From: Neelides folsomi
Lineage: Eukaryota > Arthropoda > Collembola > Neelipleona > Neelidae
NCBI GenBank assembly: GCA_034687125.1
Contig: JAQGBZ010000407.1
Location: forward strand, 1 to 52,255
Length of the DNA: 52,255 nt
Direction of reading: 5' to 3'
A program made the translations under genes and the position numbers. Of this stretch, positions 1-9,613 are shown piece after piece. Under the pieces are notes generated by a model that was given only the letters and a program-made list of their open reading frames with translations, was not told the DNA's origin and made no database searches. The stretch's first letter is position 1; every line of letters begins with the position of its first letter.

Positions 1-1659
1 CCGATCTTTTAACTGTAATATTTATAGGTAATACAATTTACCTACTATGAATATATTTAATTAACCATATATTATATATTAATCTTAAAATAATATGAGA
101 TACATAACTGTCCTATGAAATTATTGTACTACGTATTACATACAGCTGCTACCTATTTAACAAATACAGAGAGTATATGTCTAGTTAGAAGATACGTTTA
201 ATTAAATCTATGTATTTAAACCTTAATGTTACTGATAATTATTCTATTTAATGATGACAATATTGAATTAACATGTAGGACAACCTTGTTATTATTATTA
301 TTATTTTCTCGTCTTTAAACTCTAATCATTCATTCCATGATTAATTATGTTAGGAAGAATCATAGATCACATAATTGATGAAATTGAAATATTAAAAGAA
401 GTTGATTAAAAAAGTGTGTGTTGTGATAAACGAGCGATTCGACCACATGATTTAATGCAAAAATTATTACACTTTCAGTTTAGAGAATAAAATGAAGTAC
501 AACGAATGTTTTCCACTATTCTTTTTAGAATTAATTTATTAATTCAACCCATTCATGTCCAAACCTCACACTCTGGATTTATTCCAGTAATTGTTTGCAT
601 GATATTCATCATTGTCCACCATTTGTCGATCATTAAAACGATCTTCTCCATGTTCACCCGCATCCTATATCAATAAACTGATCTCATATATCATTTAGTG
701 TTAGCATCCTCACCTATGAATTCATGTATGAGAGAGAATATGGAAATGGTAAGTTTGTACTTGGAAAGGGACAGATGCGTAGAAAGAAGAGTTTAGAGAA
801 GAATTGCAGAATAGAGCATCAACGTCATTCCCAAACTATTGATTATAAAAGTAATAAACTTTCAAATGTATTAATTATAAAGACTAAAGGGAAAGAGGAG
901 AGAAAGGAAGAAAGTGGAATTTCCAAACTTCTCCTAACGAAGGACTCGGGAGGGAAAGAGTCAAAGTACTTAGGGAGAAAACCAATTTGCCACATAGCAA
1001 ATGATAAAAGATGCCGAGTTATAAATATTTAATCTGCGGGCTCATTAGATGGAAAAGACGAGGGTATTGAGTGCTCCACATTTGCGAAAAAGTGGGCTTA
1101 AATGATGAAAGGAGGTGAGGTCGACGTTGTTTAGATAGCGAGCAATTTGAGGCAATTTCCTTTTCTGTGGGATGCCGGATGATCAAGGGACCTCACATGG
1201 TGCGGGTGTTTAAGGCCGAACAACCCGAAGTATCCGGAATTGGGGTTCTGGTCCCCGATCAATACATTTAACCTGTACAAAGTGTAGCAAGAACCTGGGA
1301 GTACTAAAAGGCCAAAGGCTAAAGGTCTTTCATTCCCATTGTCCTCCTCTGTCCATTATGAGGTGTCCCGATGGAGAAGGTGCTTGAAAGAAGGCGGAGG
1401 CGGGAGGGTGGGGAGGTTAATTGGCCAGATCCGGCCGGCTTGATGAATCTGATGATGATGATGATGGGAGTCAAGGATATAGGGAAGCGTGTAGGTATTC
1501 CATGTTGGGTCCACCCTACGCATACTCTCTCTATAGGACGGCCCCGGAGATCGATGCGAGGAGAGATATGAGCTAGAGTCCCAGCCGGAACTTCATTGCA
1601 GCTCGACGACCGCCGAAGAAGCCCAGCGTAGCAGCGAAGCCCTTGAAAGGTAAAATGTC
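1..1659. other. 5' flank without a supported gene
   Basis: AT-rich DNA to about position 1030, then gradually more GC-rich. It holds a short ATT/TTA run near 288-306 and a GAT run near 1447-1467. Open frames here (for example 724-1032) are lysine/serine-rich, match no family I recognise and have no splice context. I see nothing coding. Confidence 0.6.
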
Positions 1660-1964
1660 ATGCGGGTCAGGCGGGTTGAGGGGAGGCGGGGGGCGGGGCG
1701 GGCGGGGGGACGCGGAGGGTCTGCACATGCGCCCTCCTCAGCGTCCATTACTGCACCAGACGAAGGACTCGTCCGGAATCTCCGACTTTTGACCCGGAAG
1801 GAGGAACACAGGGCCCAGAGAAGGTAATGAGGAACAGGGGGGAGTAGCAGGGAACCCGGGTAAGGGTCGCAGAGGACCGGGATGGGTGGAAGGAGGGGGG
1901 GAAAGGATCTACGCAGTAGGGTGTGTTCCCCGACGCCATTTTCACCGGCCTTCCCCTGTTCCAG
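1660..1964 (+). promoter_or_regulatory. GC/CpG-rich promoter and 5'UTR region of 14-3-3
   Basis: A sharp GC-rich, G-run-rich block precedes the 14-3-3 start. A splice acceptor (ccttcccctgttccag, ending at 1964) lies just two bases before the ATG, so the first coding exon probably follows a 5'UTR intron. A candidate donor (gagaag|gtaatg) lies near 1823. The transcription start itself is not visible. Confidence 0.5.
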
Positions 1965-1966
1965 GA

Positions 1967-3654
1967 ATGGCTGTCGACAAGGAGGAACTCGTGCAGCGGG
2001 CCAAGTTGGCCGAACAAGCCGAAAGGTATGACGACATGGCGGCCGCCATGAAGTCCGTCACCGAGACGGGCGTCGAGCTCTCCAACGAAGAGAGGAACCT
2101 TTTGTCGGTCGCCTATAAGAACGTCGTCGGTGCCCGTCGATCCTCATGGCGGGTCATCTCGTCCATCGAGCAGAAGACCGAGGGGTCGGAGCGGAAACAG
2201 CAAATGGCCAGAGAATATCGAGAAAAGGTCGAGACGGAGCTCCGAGAGATCTGCTATGAAGTCTTGGTATGATGAAATTCGCATGAGTTCAAATACCCTT
2301 TGACAGCTCATTGACCGGTGACTTAATTATTTCTTTTATTACTAATTATTAGAATCTACTGGACAAATTCCTGATCCCGAAGGCTTCGAATGCGGAGAGC
2401 AAGGTGTTCTACCTGAAGATGAAGGGAGACTACTACCGCTACCTCGCCGAGGTCGCGACTGGAGAGAACCGAAACAGTAAGTAAAAAAATTGTAAAAACG
2501 GGAGGGTTGACCCGGGTATAGTGGAGGACTCCCAGAAGGCGTACCAGGAAGCCTTCGAGATCAGCAAGAACAAGATGGCTCCCACGCATCCGATCCGCCT
2601 CGGACTCGCTCTCAACTTCTCCGTCTTCTACTACGAGATCCTCAACAGCCCCGAAAAGGCCTGTCAATTGGCAAAGCAGGTGCGTGGTCAGGTTGACGCA
2701 CCACGGGGCCAAGATCACTCTCAGTGTGTCTGTGTGTTAGGAATTAAAATAAAATCCAGTAGGGGTTTTTAAAAAAGAAGTAGGGAATTTTTAAAAAAGG
2801 TATTAGGAATTTTAAAAAAGGGCATTGAGCGGGAATTGAGCCCCGAGCCTCTTTGCAGGTGTCGTGGAGGACAGCAAGGGCTCCTACCAGGAAGCCTTTG
2901 ACATCGCGAAGGGCAAGATGCAACCCACCCACCCCATCCGCCTCGGCCTCGCCCTCAACTTTTCCGTTTTCTACTACGAGATCCTCTCTTCTCCCGACAG
3001 GGCCTGTCACCTCGCCAAACAGGTCACTGAGAGTGTAACTAACCCCGTGTGCGCTGCCTTAATCTCATAAATTAACACTTCGCCATTGTGAAATAATTAA
3101 TAAAATCATGATGAGGATGGGCCTAATTTTTTATATGATCAATTTAGGCATTCGACGAGGCCATTGCCGAGTTGGACACGTTAAATGAGGACTCTTATAA
3201 GGACTCCACCCTTATAATGCAGGTATGAAATCAATAGACCGCAAATAATATTTACACAATCACATCAATCAATGAGCCAATTAAGGTTTTTATTCCCAAA
3301 TCGACTCGTGTTTTATTCAATTAAATGCCCTTTTATTCATGTTCAATTAAATACCTCTTTACATATCCAATTAAATGCTTAACATATATTCAATTAAATA
3401 CCTTGTATTCAATTAAATATCTTATCGAGATGGATCGTTTTTGTAATTTGTTATCTCTTGCATAATGCTTGCGAGAGTCTATTTCCTCTGCCATTTTTAT
3501 GAGTCATTGGGAACATTCCTATGAGCTTATGCAATTGAGAATTGGGTATCTAAATTGTTTTTTTCCTTTCCAGCTTCTGCGTGACAACCTGACCCTCTGG
3601 ACGTCGGACACTCAGAACGACGGGGAAGAGGCCACGGAAGGTGGGGACAACTGA
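1967..3654 (+). CDS. 14-3-3zeta: 14-3-3 zeta phosphoserine/threonine-binding adaptor
   Basis: Dimeric scaffold that binds phosphorylated Ser/Thr motifs in kinases, Raf signalling and other clients in the cytosol. Exons: 1967-2266, 2353-2476, then one of two alternatives (2522-2679 or 2859-3022), 3148-3222, 3574-3654. The product is 245 or 247 aa, the usual size. The start [10 protein letters not shown] and the family-diagnostic segments [16 protein letters not shown] and [10 protein letters not shown] are nearly identical to insect zeta. Residues of the phosphopeptide groove (Lys and Arg of helices 3 and 5, RYLAEV region) are present. The ATG sits directly after an acceptor, and the upstream in-frame Met at 1886 belongs to noncoding DNA. 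The alternative exons encode the helix F-G region of the groove. The gene converges with the PRL phosphatase, and its poly(A) signal is at 3774. Confidence 0.97.
2522..2679 (+). other. 14-3-3zeta: 14-3-3 mutually exclusive exon A
   Basis: Exon of 158 nt (2 + 52 codons) encoding [18 protein letters not shown] through ACQLAKQ. It is preceded by a 45-nt intron (2477-2521) with donor gtaagt and acceptor gtatag, and followed by donor gtgcgt. It has the same start phase and end phase as exon B, so only one of the two can be used in frame. It is two codons shorter than exon B because the Val-Val before Glu-Asp is absent. Confidence 0.85.
2759..2820 (+). repeat. three ~21-nt imperfect tandem units between the alternative exons
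   Basis: Three consecutive units of the pattern (A)GTAGGGaaTTTTTAAAAAAGg lie in the 179-nt intron separating exons A and B. Each unit carries a self-complementary T-run/A-run centre. They may be a simple minisatellite or an RNA-structure element. Confidence 0.7.
2859..3022 (+). other. 14-3-3zeta: 14-3-3 mutually exclusive exon B
   Basis: Exon of 164 nt (2 + 54 codons) encoding [20 protein letters not shown] through ACHLAKQ. The acceptor cctctttgcag is strong and the donor is gtcact. It is a paralogous copy of exon A, with most substitutions in the first 20 residues and an identical [20 protein letters not shown] core. Joining A to B shifts the frame and reaches a stop in the next exon. Confidence 0.88.
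3260..3422 (+). repeat. degenerate CAATTAAA minisatellite in the last 14-3-3 intron
   Basis: Five to six copies of (T)TCAATTAAATRCC spaced about 19-26 nt apart, starting near 3316, 3342, 3367, 3389 and 3408, with a weaker copy near 3275. The core is AT-rich and resembles a homeodomain half-site by chance or otherwise. Confidence 0.6.
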
Positions 3655-3773
3655 ACTGTCCGGGCGAGATTGCCGAACCCTTATTAACTCTTACTCCCAA
3701 AACCCACCACGATGACCTTAGAACCAATTGGCTACTTTCCTTACTAGTGTGGTTGTGTTAGATGAAGCCCTTG

Positions 3774-3779
3774 AATAAA
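3774..3779 (+). terminator. poly(A) signal of 14-3-3
   Basis: AATAAA 120 nt after the stop codon, only about 30 nt from the opposing signal of the PRL gene. Confidence 0.7.
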
Positions 3780-3808
3780 AAATCACGAACCCATCCCGTA
3801 AACGGGTC

Positions 3809-3818
3809 TTTATTTATT
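3809..3818 (-). terminator. poly(A) signals of the PRL phosphatase gene
   Basis: Two overlapping AATAAA hexamers on the minus strand, about 130 nt past the PRL stop codon. Confidence 0.65.
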
Positions 3819-3943
3819 CGCACAAACTTCTTACAGAATCGTTCAGAGTAGGAATCACTTCGAGTGGAAGGTCCGAGTCCGTCCGACTCGACTGTCCCCT
3901 CTTGGTAAATAAAATAGAGATTAAAAATTGTCCCCATGTCGAT

Positions 3944-5459
3944 TCACACGAGGATACATGTGCCGTTCTTGTTCTTCAGTCGAGATTTCGGTTTGTATCT
4001 CTCGAGGAACGAGAGCTGCTTGGCGTTGATGGCACCACGCCTCTTCCTATAATGAATTGATTTGGATTTTAGAGAATCAAACAAGTCGGAGATAAATTAC
4101 CCTCTGATCAGTTCAACAGCGTCTTCGTACTTCATTCCAAGCTCCATGAGGGCTAGAGCCACGAGGACAGGTGCTCTCCCTAAGCCTGTAAATAAAAGCG
4201 TTAATGTAATTCTCATTAATTTCATCATTGATAGAAGAGGAAAACTAAGCTGATTTGGATAATATTTAATTTTTAAATTATATAAATATGATAATCTGCG
4301 AGGCAAAGGACGGTTTATAAATAAATCATAATTTTATCTGGCTAAACTTTCGCTCCGATTCAACAACCACTGTCTCGAGTGAAAAGTATTAGGGAGACAC
4401 GTCATACAATGTGATAGGGAACTTATCATACCAAAGTACCAGTTCATCATGGTACGATAAGAAAACAGCTATTTGGAAAAAATATATTTTACAATTTAAC
4501 TTATTTAACATTGAAAGTTACTTTCATAAATAATTTAAAGAGTCGTATTACATTCTTGGCATGAGTCGATACATAATATTTCTAGTAAAATAAAAACTTT
4601 CTTATCTTTATGGCTGACTCACAAAATTAAACTTTAGCACTTCCACGTAGACAATTACCCATCATATTGTAAAGGGGTAAAATTGGTTAAATTACATCGC
4701 AAATGACTAATTAAAATTAAATGGCGTACTTATATGATGAAATCATACATGAATATATTAAATCAATGTTATAAACGAATAAAATATATTATAAGATCAG
4801 AAAAATAATTAAAAAGCTAAGGATTATGTAATTTGGAGTGGTTGAATCGAAATAGAGGAATGGCTTGATTACGCCGAATGGTTATTTTATTAAATATTGA
4901 CCTCACCTGCTACACAATGAACAGCTACACAGTTCTCAGGTTTGCCGGTAAGTTTGTCGCGGATGAGCCCCAGCCAGGAGTCGATGACCTTAAGGGAAAA
5001 TAAATAAGAAATGGCGGTTGATAGACCCTTTAAAATTAAACCTGCTGTGGTGGCGGTTGACCGTCTGGGAACGAAAGGTCCTGAACTTGGATGCCCCCTC
5101 CCTCGAGTTTGTCGGTCGAGTAGGTGGCCTCACAGACCCTGACGACGACACAAACCTGGAACCTCCTCAGCTCCTGGAAATATTTAAATAATTATAAAAC
5201 AGGCATTTCCTAAATTAAATAAAACACTCGACCTCCCCGCCCACTTCGCTCACCTCTAGATATGATGCCATGGCGGTGTCTGAAGGTCGTTCAGTGATGA
5301 GGAACCTGGACAAATATGGTTTAAATAGGGCCTCCTTTATTTAACTTCAATTACCGCATCCCCTTGAAGACAATTTCCGTGCAAGCTCCCGGTACGCGCA
5401 CAACCTGTAGAACCCGGGTTAGCTGACCCTCCGGCCCCTCCCTGACTTACCGTTGACAT
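3944..5459 (-). CDS. PRL-1: PRL-type protein tyrosine phosphatase (PTP4A family)
   Basis: Small prenylated phosphatase of plasma membrane and endosomes; PRLs also bind CNNM magnesium transporters. Exons in order of transcription: 5451-5459, 5355-5404, 5254-5305, 5042-5173, 4907-4988, 4101-4185, 3944-4046. The product is 170 aa (family about 170). The P-loop HCVAGLGR gives Cys106 and Arg112. Cys51 in VRVCEATY matches the redox partner cysteine. The basic tail [15 protein letters not shown] ends in the CaaX box CILV. The general-acid loop reads DLSFPDG where the family has DWPFDDG; the acid Asp74 itself is kept. The start is the three-codon exon MST spliced to VVRVPGA, which fits PRL N-termini. 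The identification is firm. Confidence 0.95.
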
Positions 5460-6860
5460 GGCGAAGGCCTACTTGAAGTGCTGGCTCTGACAGTATTCTC
5501 TCGCCATCCAACACACATGAAAAGGTTGAAGAGGAGTCGAAAAGGGTCAACAAGTATTAAAAGCAAAGACGGTCTAATGATGAATACGTGAGGAATGGAG
5601 GAAGGTTCAGCGGGAAGGGTCGAACATCCCCACACGCCCCTGGGCATTTCCTCTGCTGCTCCTCCCTTTGTCTCCTCCCGACTTCCCCCGCCTCTGACCT
5701 CCCCACACCTGACCCCGAGAGGCCTCAAGACTCCGAAGAGACCGCAAAAGGCTGTCCAACATCCTCCCTCGTCTGGTCTCGGTCAAGGAATGATAATTCC
5801 TTCGTCTTTCCTCGAGTAATATGAGAAGAGAATTACTTCTCTCTCGTCGGCTTAAAAACTATGATCATAACATGTATGGTAGGTATGCATGTGTACACTT
5901 ATCCATATTGCCAACAGATCAAATTATACCATTACTAATTCGCTTATCTTTTGTTGACTCTCATTTTAACCTCGGATAATAACAATTTTTACATATGGGT
6001 ATTTATTCAATCTCTCAATCATCTCGCCGCAATCCGCATGTTAAATGTGTATCCTGATCATCATATTAAACATATCTCTCTCCTCCACTTCTTGGATTCT
6101 TCCTATTCCCCAGGGCTGAGCACAAGAATGGTCATATAATAATAAATAAATTAAAGACGGAGGTTACAAGTCACTCAAGACAATCTCCATTTTTATTGCC
6201 AATAATTGTAATTGTTATTGGCTTGAGATTGAGAGCCAACTGAACTCAAGGCTCATTTCCAAAGTGTTAAAATGGTAATTTGTTAATAACGAGAGCAGCC
6301 TGTAATTTGAACGAAAGTGAATAAGAAACGCACAAGGGAGGAGTGAAGGATTGATCAAGAATGAGGAGAATGAGGAGTAATTAGAATCCGCTTTGATTTA
6401 CCTTCCCAGCCCATTGCAATCCCATTGCCAGCCATTCCCACTGCACTTACTAATTGCAATCGCTCCTCCTAGGGCTAATTAGTGGATCATGACACACACC
6501 TTGGCATCCCACACCATTGCATCTTATATTTGCATCTTAGGCTGGGTCGCTCGTGGGTTGGCCCAGAATGGAGGGTCCGAAGGTCTGGTGGAAGGAGTCC
6601 GGGAGTCCAGGATGAGTAACTGGATGTCGAGTAACCCACTGACTGAGGGAAGGATGCGGAGACCCGAAATAGAAGGTCAGCCCTCGTGTCCCAATTCCTG
6701 GGAGCTAACCGTTAGACTTTCACTGCCTAATTTTACCCCAATGCAAATTAGTGCTCCGCAAGGAGGGGGAGCTCACAGGTACCCCACACCCGAACGAGAG
6801 ATGCAGTACGACACACTTTTTCTCAGTAACTCTCTGGGGACTGCCGAGACGAGACGCATT
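5460..6860. other. intergenic region between PRL and chitin deacetylase
   Basis: Divergent promoter space for the two flanking genes. Overlapping open frames at 5447-5824 and 6489-7010 have no family resemblance or consistent splice context. I see no RNA gene or repeat. Confidence 0.6.
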
Positions 6861-9578
6861 ATGAAGACGGTCATCCTCCTCTTGCTCTTCCTCGCGACGA
6901 GCTTCGGTAAGTTTCCCTTGGCCTATGGCTGGTCTCTGACCCTCCGATTCTCTTCCTCCCGACCCGACAGCAGCCCAAGAGAGCGAGGAGTACGAGAAGG
7001 AGCTGTGTAAGGAAAAAGAGGCTGGTGAGTGGTTCCGGCTCGTCGGAGGCGAAGGCGATTCCTGCAGAGACGTAATCCAGTGCACGTCTTCGGGCCTCCA
7101 GGCCATCCGATGTCCTGCCGGTTTGGCCTTCGACATCGAGAAACAGACCTGTGATTGGAAGGATCAGGTCAAGAATTGTCTCAAGAAGGGGAAGGAGAAG
7201 AAGGTAAGAGAGCTTTTCTTTGTTGTCATTCCGTTCCTGGGAATTCCCAAACTCTTCCTTGCCAAACGACTCGAAGAAGCTCGTGGGCTGGAGGTTGCAG
7301 ACGTTGGATGGAAAAGTAGGAAGTGGAGAAGCCAGTTTCCATTTGCCACTCCTTCGCTTTTTGCTGGACAATTTGAATTCATGGAAGAATGGCATTCCAG
7401 GTGAAGCCGCTGCTGTACACCGATGAGCCTCTTTGTGCGGATGGCTCCCTCGCCTGCGGCGATGGCACTTGCATAGAGAGGACTTTGTTCTGCAACGGAG
7501 AGAAAGACTGTGCTGTAAGTGTCAACTTTTCATTTCCTCGCTCTCTAACATTATGCAGATTCTTTCCCTTTCTCATCCACTGATATGATATGAGTGAACA
7601 ATTATTAACTTATTCTTCCTTCAATATCCAACAAGGAATATTTATTTGCATGTATTATATGGATATGGAAGGATTTGCAAATGTCAATGAGGATGATTCA
7701 CCAGAGGCAAATAAGGAGTTGTTGTTGTTGACAATAGGATGGGTCAGATGAAACGTACTGTGACATCAACCACGACCCGAACAGAGCACCTCCATGCGAC
7801 AAAGCCGTGTGTGTCCTTCCTGATTGCTTTTGTTCTGAAGATGGAACGTCGATTCCAGGTGAGATTGAATCCAATCGATCCAGACAATGTCTGACTCTTC
7901 AGAGGAAGAGATTTTTATGAGGAACTTGAAAGTGGTGTCAGAGTTGTCCAACCACGATTGCTATCAGAAGTGAAATGGGGGAAGAGCGGAAGGAAGTAAA
8001 ATGTGTGTTGTGTGTGTGTTGCAGGCGACCTTCCGTCTGAACAAGTCCCCCAGATGATCACCATCACATTCGACGACGCAGTGAACAACAACAACATCGA
8101 ATTGTACGACGAGATCTTCAGCGAGAAGAGAAAGAACCCCAATGGGTGTCGGATCAAGGCTACCTTTTTCCTAAGTCATAAATATGCCAATTATTCGGCC
8201 GTTCAGGTAAAGGGCCCTCTCTCTTCCATTCCCCATAATAAAGGCTCATTAGTATTCCACCATAAGTATGGAAAGTGAAATGAGATGTGAAACGAGTTGG
8301 ATTAGCATAAGGCATTTGCAGGAGCTCCATCGGCGCGGCCACGAGATCGCCTCCCACTCCATCACCCACAACGGAGACGAGAACTTCTGGTCAAACGCGA
8401 CGGTGGATGACTGGGCGAAGGAAATGGCCGGTATGCGGATCATCGTCGAGAAGTTTGCGAACATCTCGGACAACAGCGTGGTGGGCCTCCGAGCCCCGTA
8501 CCTCAGGCAAGACTCTCTCGCAACTGTGGACGTGACGGATGGGAAACCAATCCATTAGAAGAAGGAAAGTGGGCAAATATTAAATGTTACAGGGTTGGAG
8601 GGAACAATCAATTTGTGATGATGGAGGAGCAAGCTTTCCTCTACGACTCCACCGTCACGGCTTCGCTCACGAATCCACCTCTCTGGCCCTACACCATGTA
8701 CTTCCGTATGCCGCATAGGTGTCACGGGAATCTTCAGAACTGCCCTACAAGGTACCCGCACCTTTCCCACCTTCCCCGGATCTTCATGCCAAAAATGAAA
8801 TATTAAAAATGGTCCGATTTTCACACGGGTGTTTTCCGTAGATCCCATGCAGTGTGGGAGATGGTCATGAACGAGTTGGACCGGAGGGAAGATCCTACGA
8901 TCGAGGAGGATCTCCCTGGATGTGCCATGGTCGACTCTTGCAACAATATCCTTACAGGAGATCAATTCTACAACTTCCTCAACTACAACTTTGATAGACA
9001 TTACCAGCAAAATAGGGCGCCGCTCGGCCTCTACTTCCACGCCGCTTGGCTCAAAAACAACCCAGAGTTCCTCGAAGCCTTCCTTTTCTGGATCGACGAG
9101 GTCTCGGAAAAACACGACGACGTTTACTTCGTCACGAATACTCAGGTAAAACCCAATCTGTTTATCAAATTATGATTTATGAGCCGAGGAGGAGGAGATC
9201 TATTGAAGATCATTCATCAATAACAACAATTAAATGATCATTGTGAATGAATTGTGGTTTCTTGAAGGTCATCCAATGGATGCAAAATCCAAGAACAAAG
9301 TCAGAAGTAAAGTCATTTGAACCATGGAAGGACAAATGTGATGTGGTGGAAGGACGGAGTTGTCTGGTAAATGTATTTGTCACTAATCGTTTTTCCCAAT
9401 CGCCCTCCTGTTCCTGGTCAGGTTAATTGTAACTCTCGATCTCTCCTTGCAGAATCCAAACAGTTGCTCCCTCACCTCTAAAGAGCTTCCCGGGGAAACG
9501 GTACGACTCCACACATGTATGCGGTGTCCAAACAATTACCCCTGGCTCAACGACCCCACCGGGGACGGATTCTTCTAA
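6861..9578 (+). CDS. serp: secreted chitin deacetylase, group I (serpentine-like)
   Basis: Removes acetyl groups from chitin in cuticle and tracheal matrix. Exons: 6861-6906, 6971-7203, 7401-7514, 7738-7858, 8025-8206, 8322-8506, 8593-8751, 8842-9145, 9268-9366, 9453-9578; 522 aa. A signal peptide (MKTVILLLLFLATSFG) is followed by a CBM14 chitin-binding domain (about 25-90, six Cys), an LDL-receptor class A repeat (about 103-145) and a CE4 deacetylase domain from about 180. The metal-binding motifs are present: TFDDA (Asp188/Asp189) and HSITH (His244/His248), plus RAPYLR. The domain set is that of serpentine/vermiform; the C-terminus CPNNYPWLNDPTGDGFF fits that group closely. Intron 6 has a GC donor (CTCAG|gcaaga, 8507). 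The second exon has a tandem CAGCAG acceptor. The choice of serp over verm is inference. Confidence 0.93.
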
Positions 9579-9607
9579 AGGCTGACCAACTTTTTATACT
9601 TTGGGAA

Positions 9608-9613
9608 AATAAA
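9608..9613 (+). terminator. poly(A) signal of chitin deacetylase
   Basis: AATAAA 30 nt after the stop codon. A second AATAAA near 10030 could serve a longer 3'UTR. Confidence 0.6.

Noticed and set aside
724..1032. 102-codon plus-strand open frame
   Set aside because: Lysine/serine-rich low-complexity translation with no domain, no start context and no splice partners.
1130..1300. A second tRNA-like element (tagcgag ... ggttctggtcccc)
   Set aside because: The box-like words are about 120 nt apart and the B box is mismatched, too far for a tRNA-type promoter.
2356..3010. Minus-strand open frames of 88-120 codons
   Set aside because: Antisense shadows of the 14-3-3 exons and their GC-rich codons.
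6489..7010. 173-codon plus-strand open frame
   Set aside because: Runs out of frame through the chitin deacetylase signal-peptide exon and first intron; no family resemblance.
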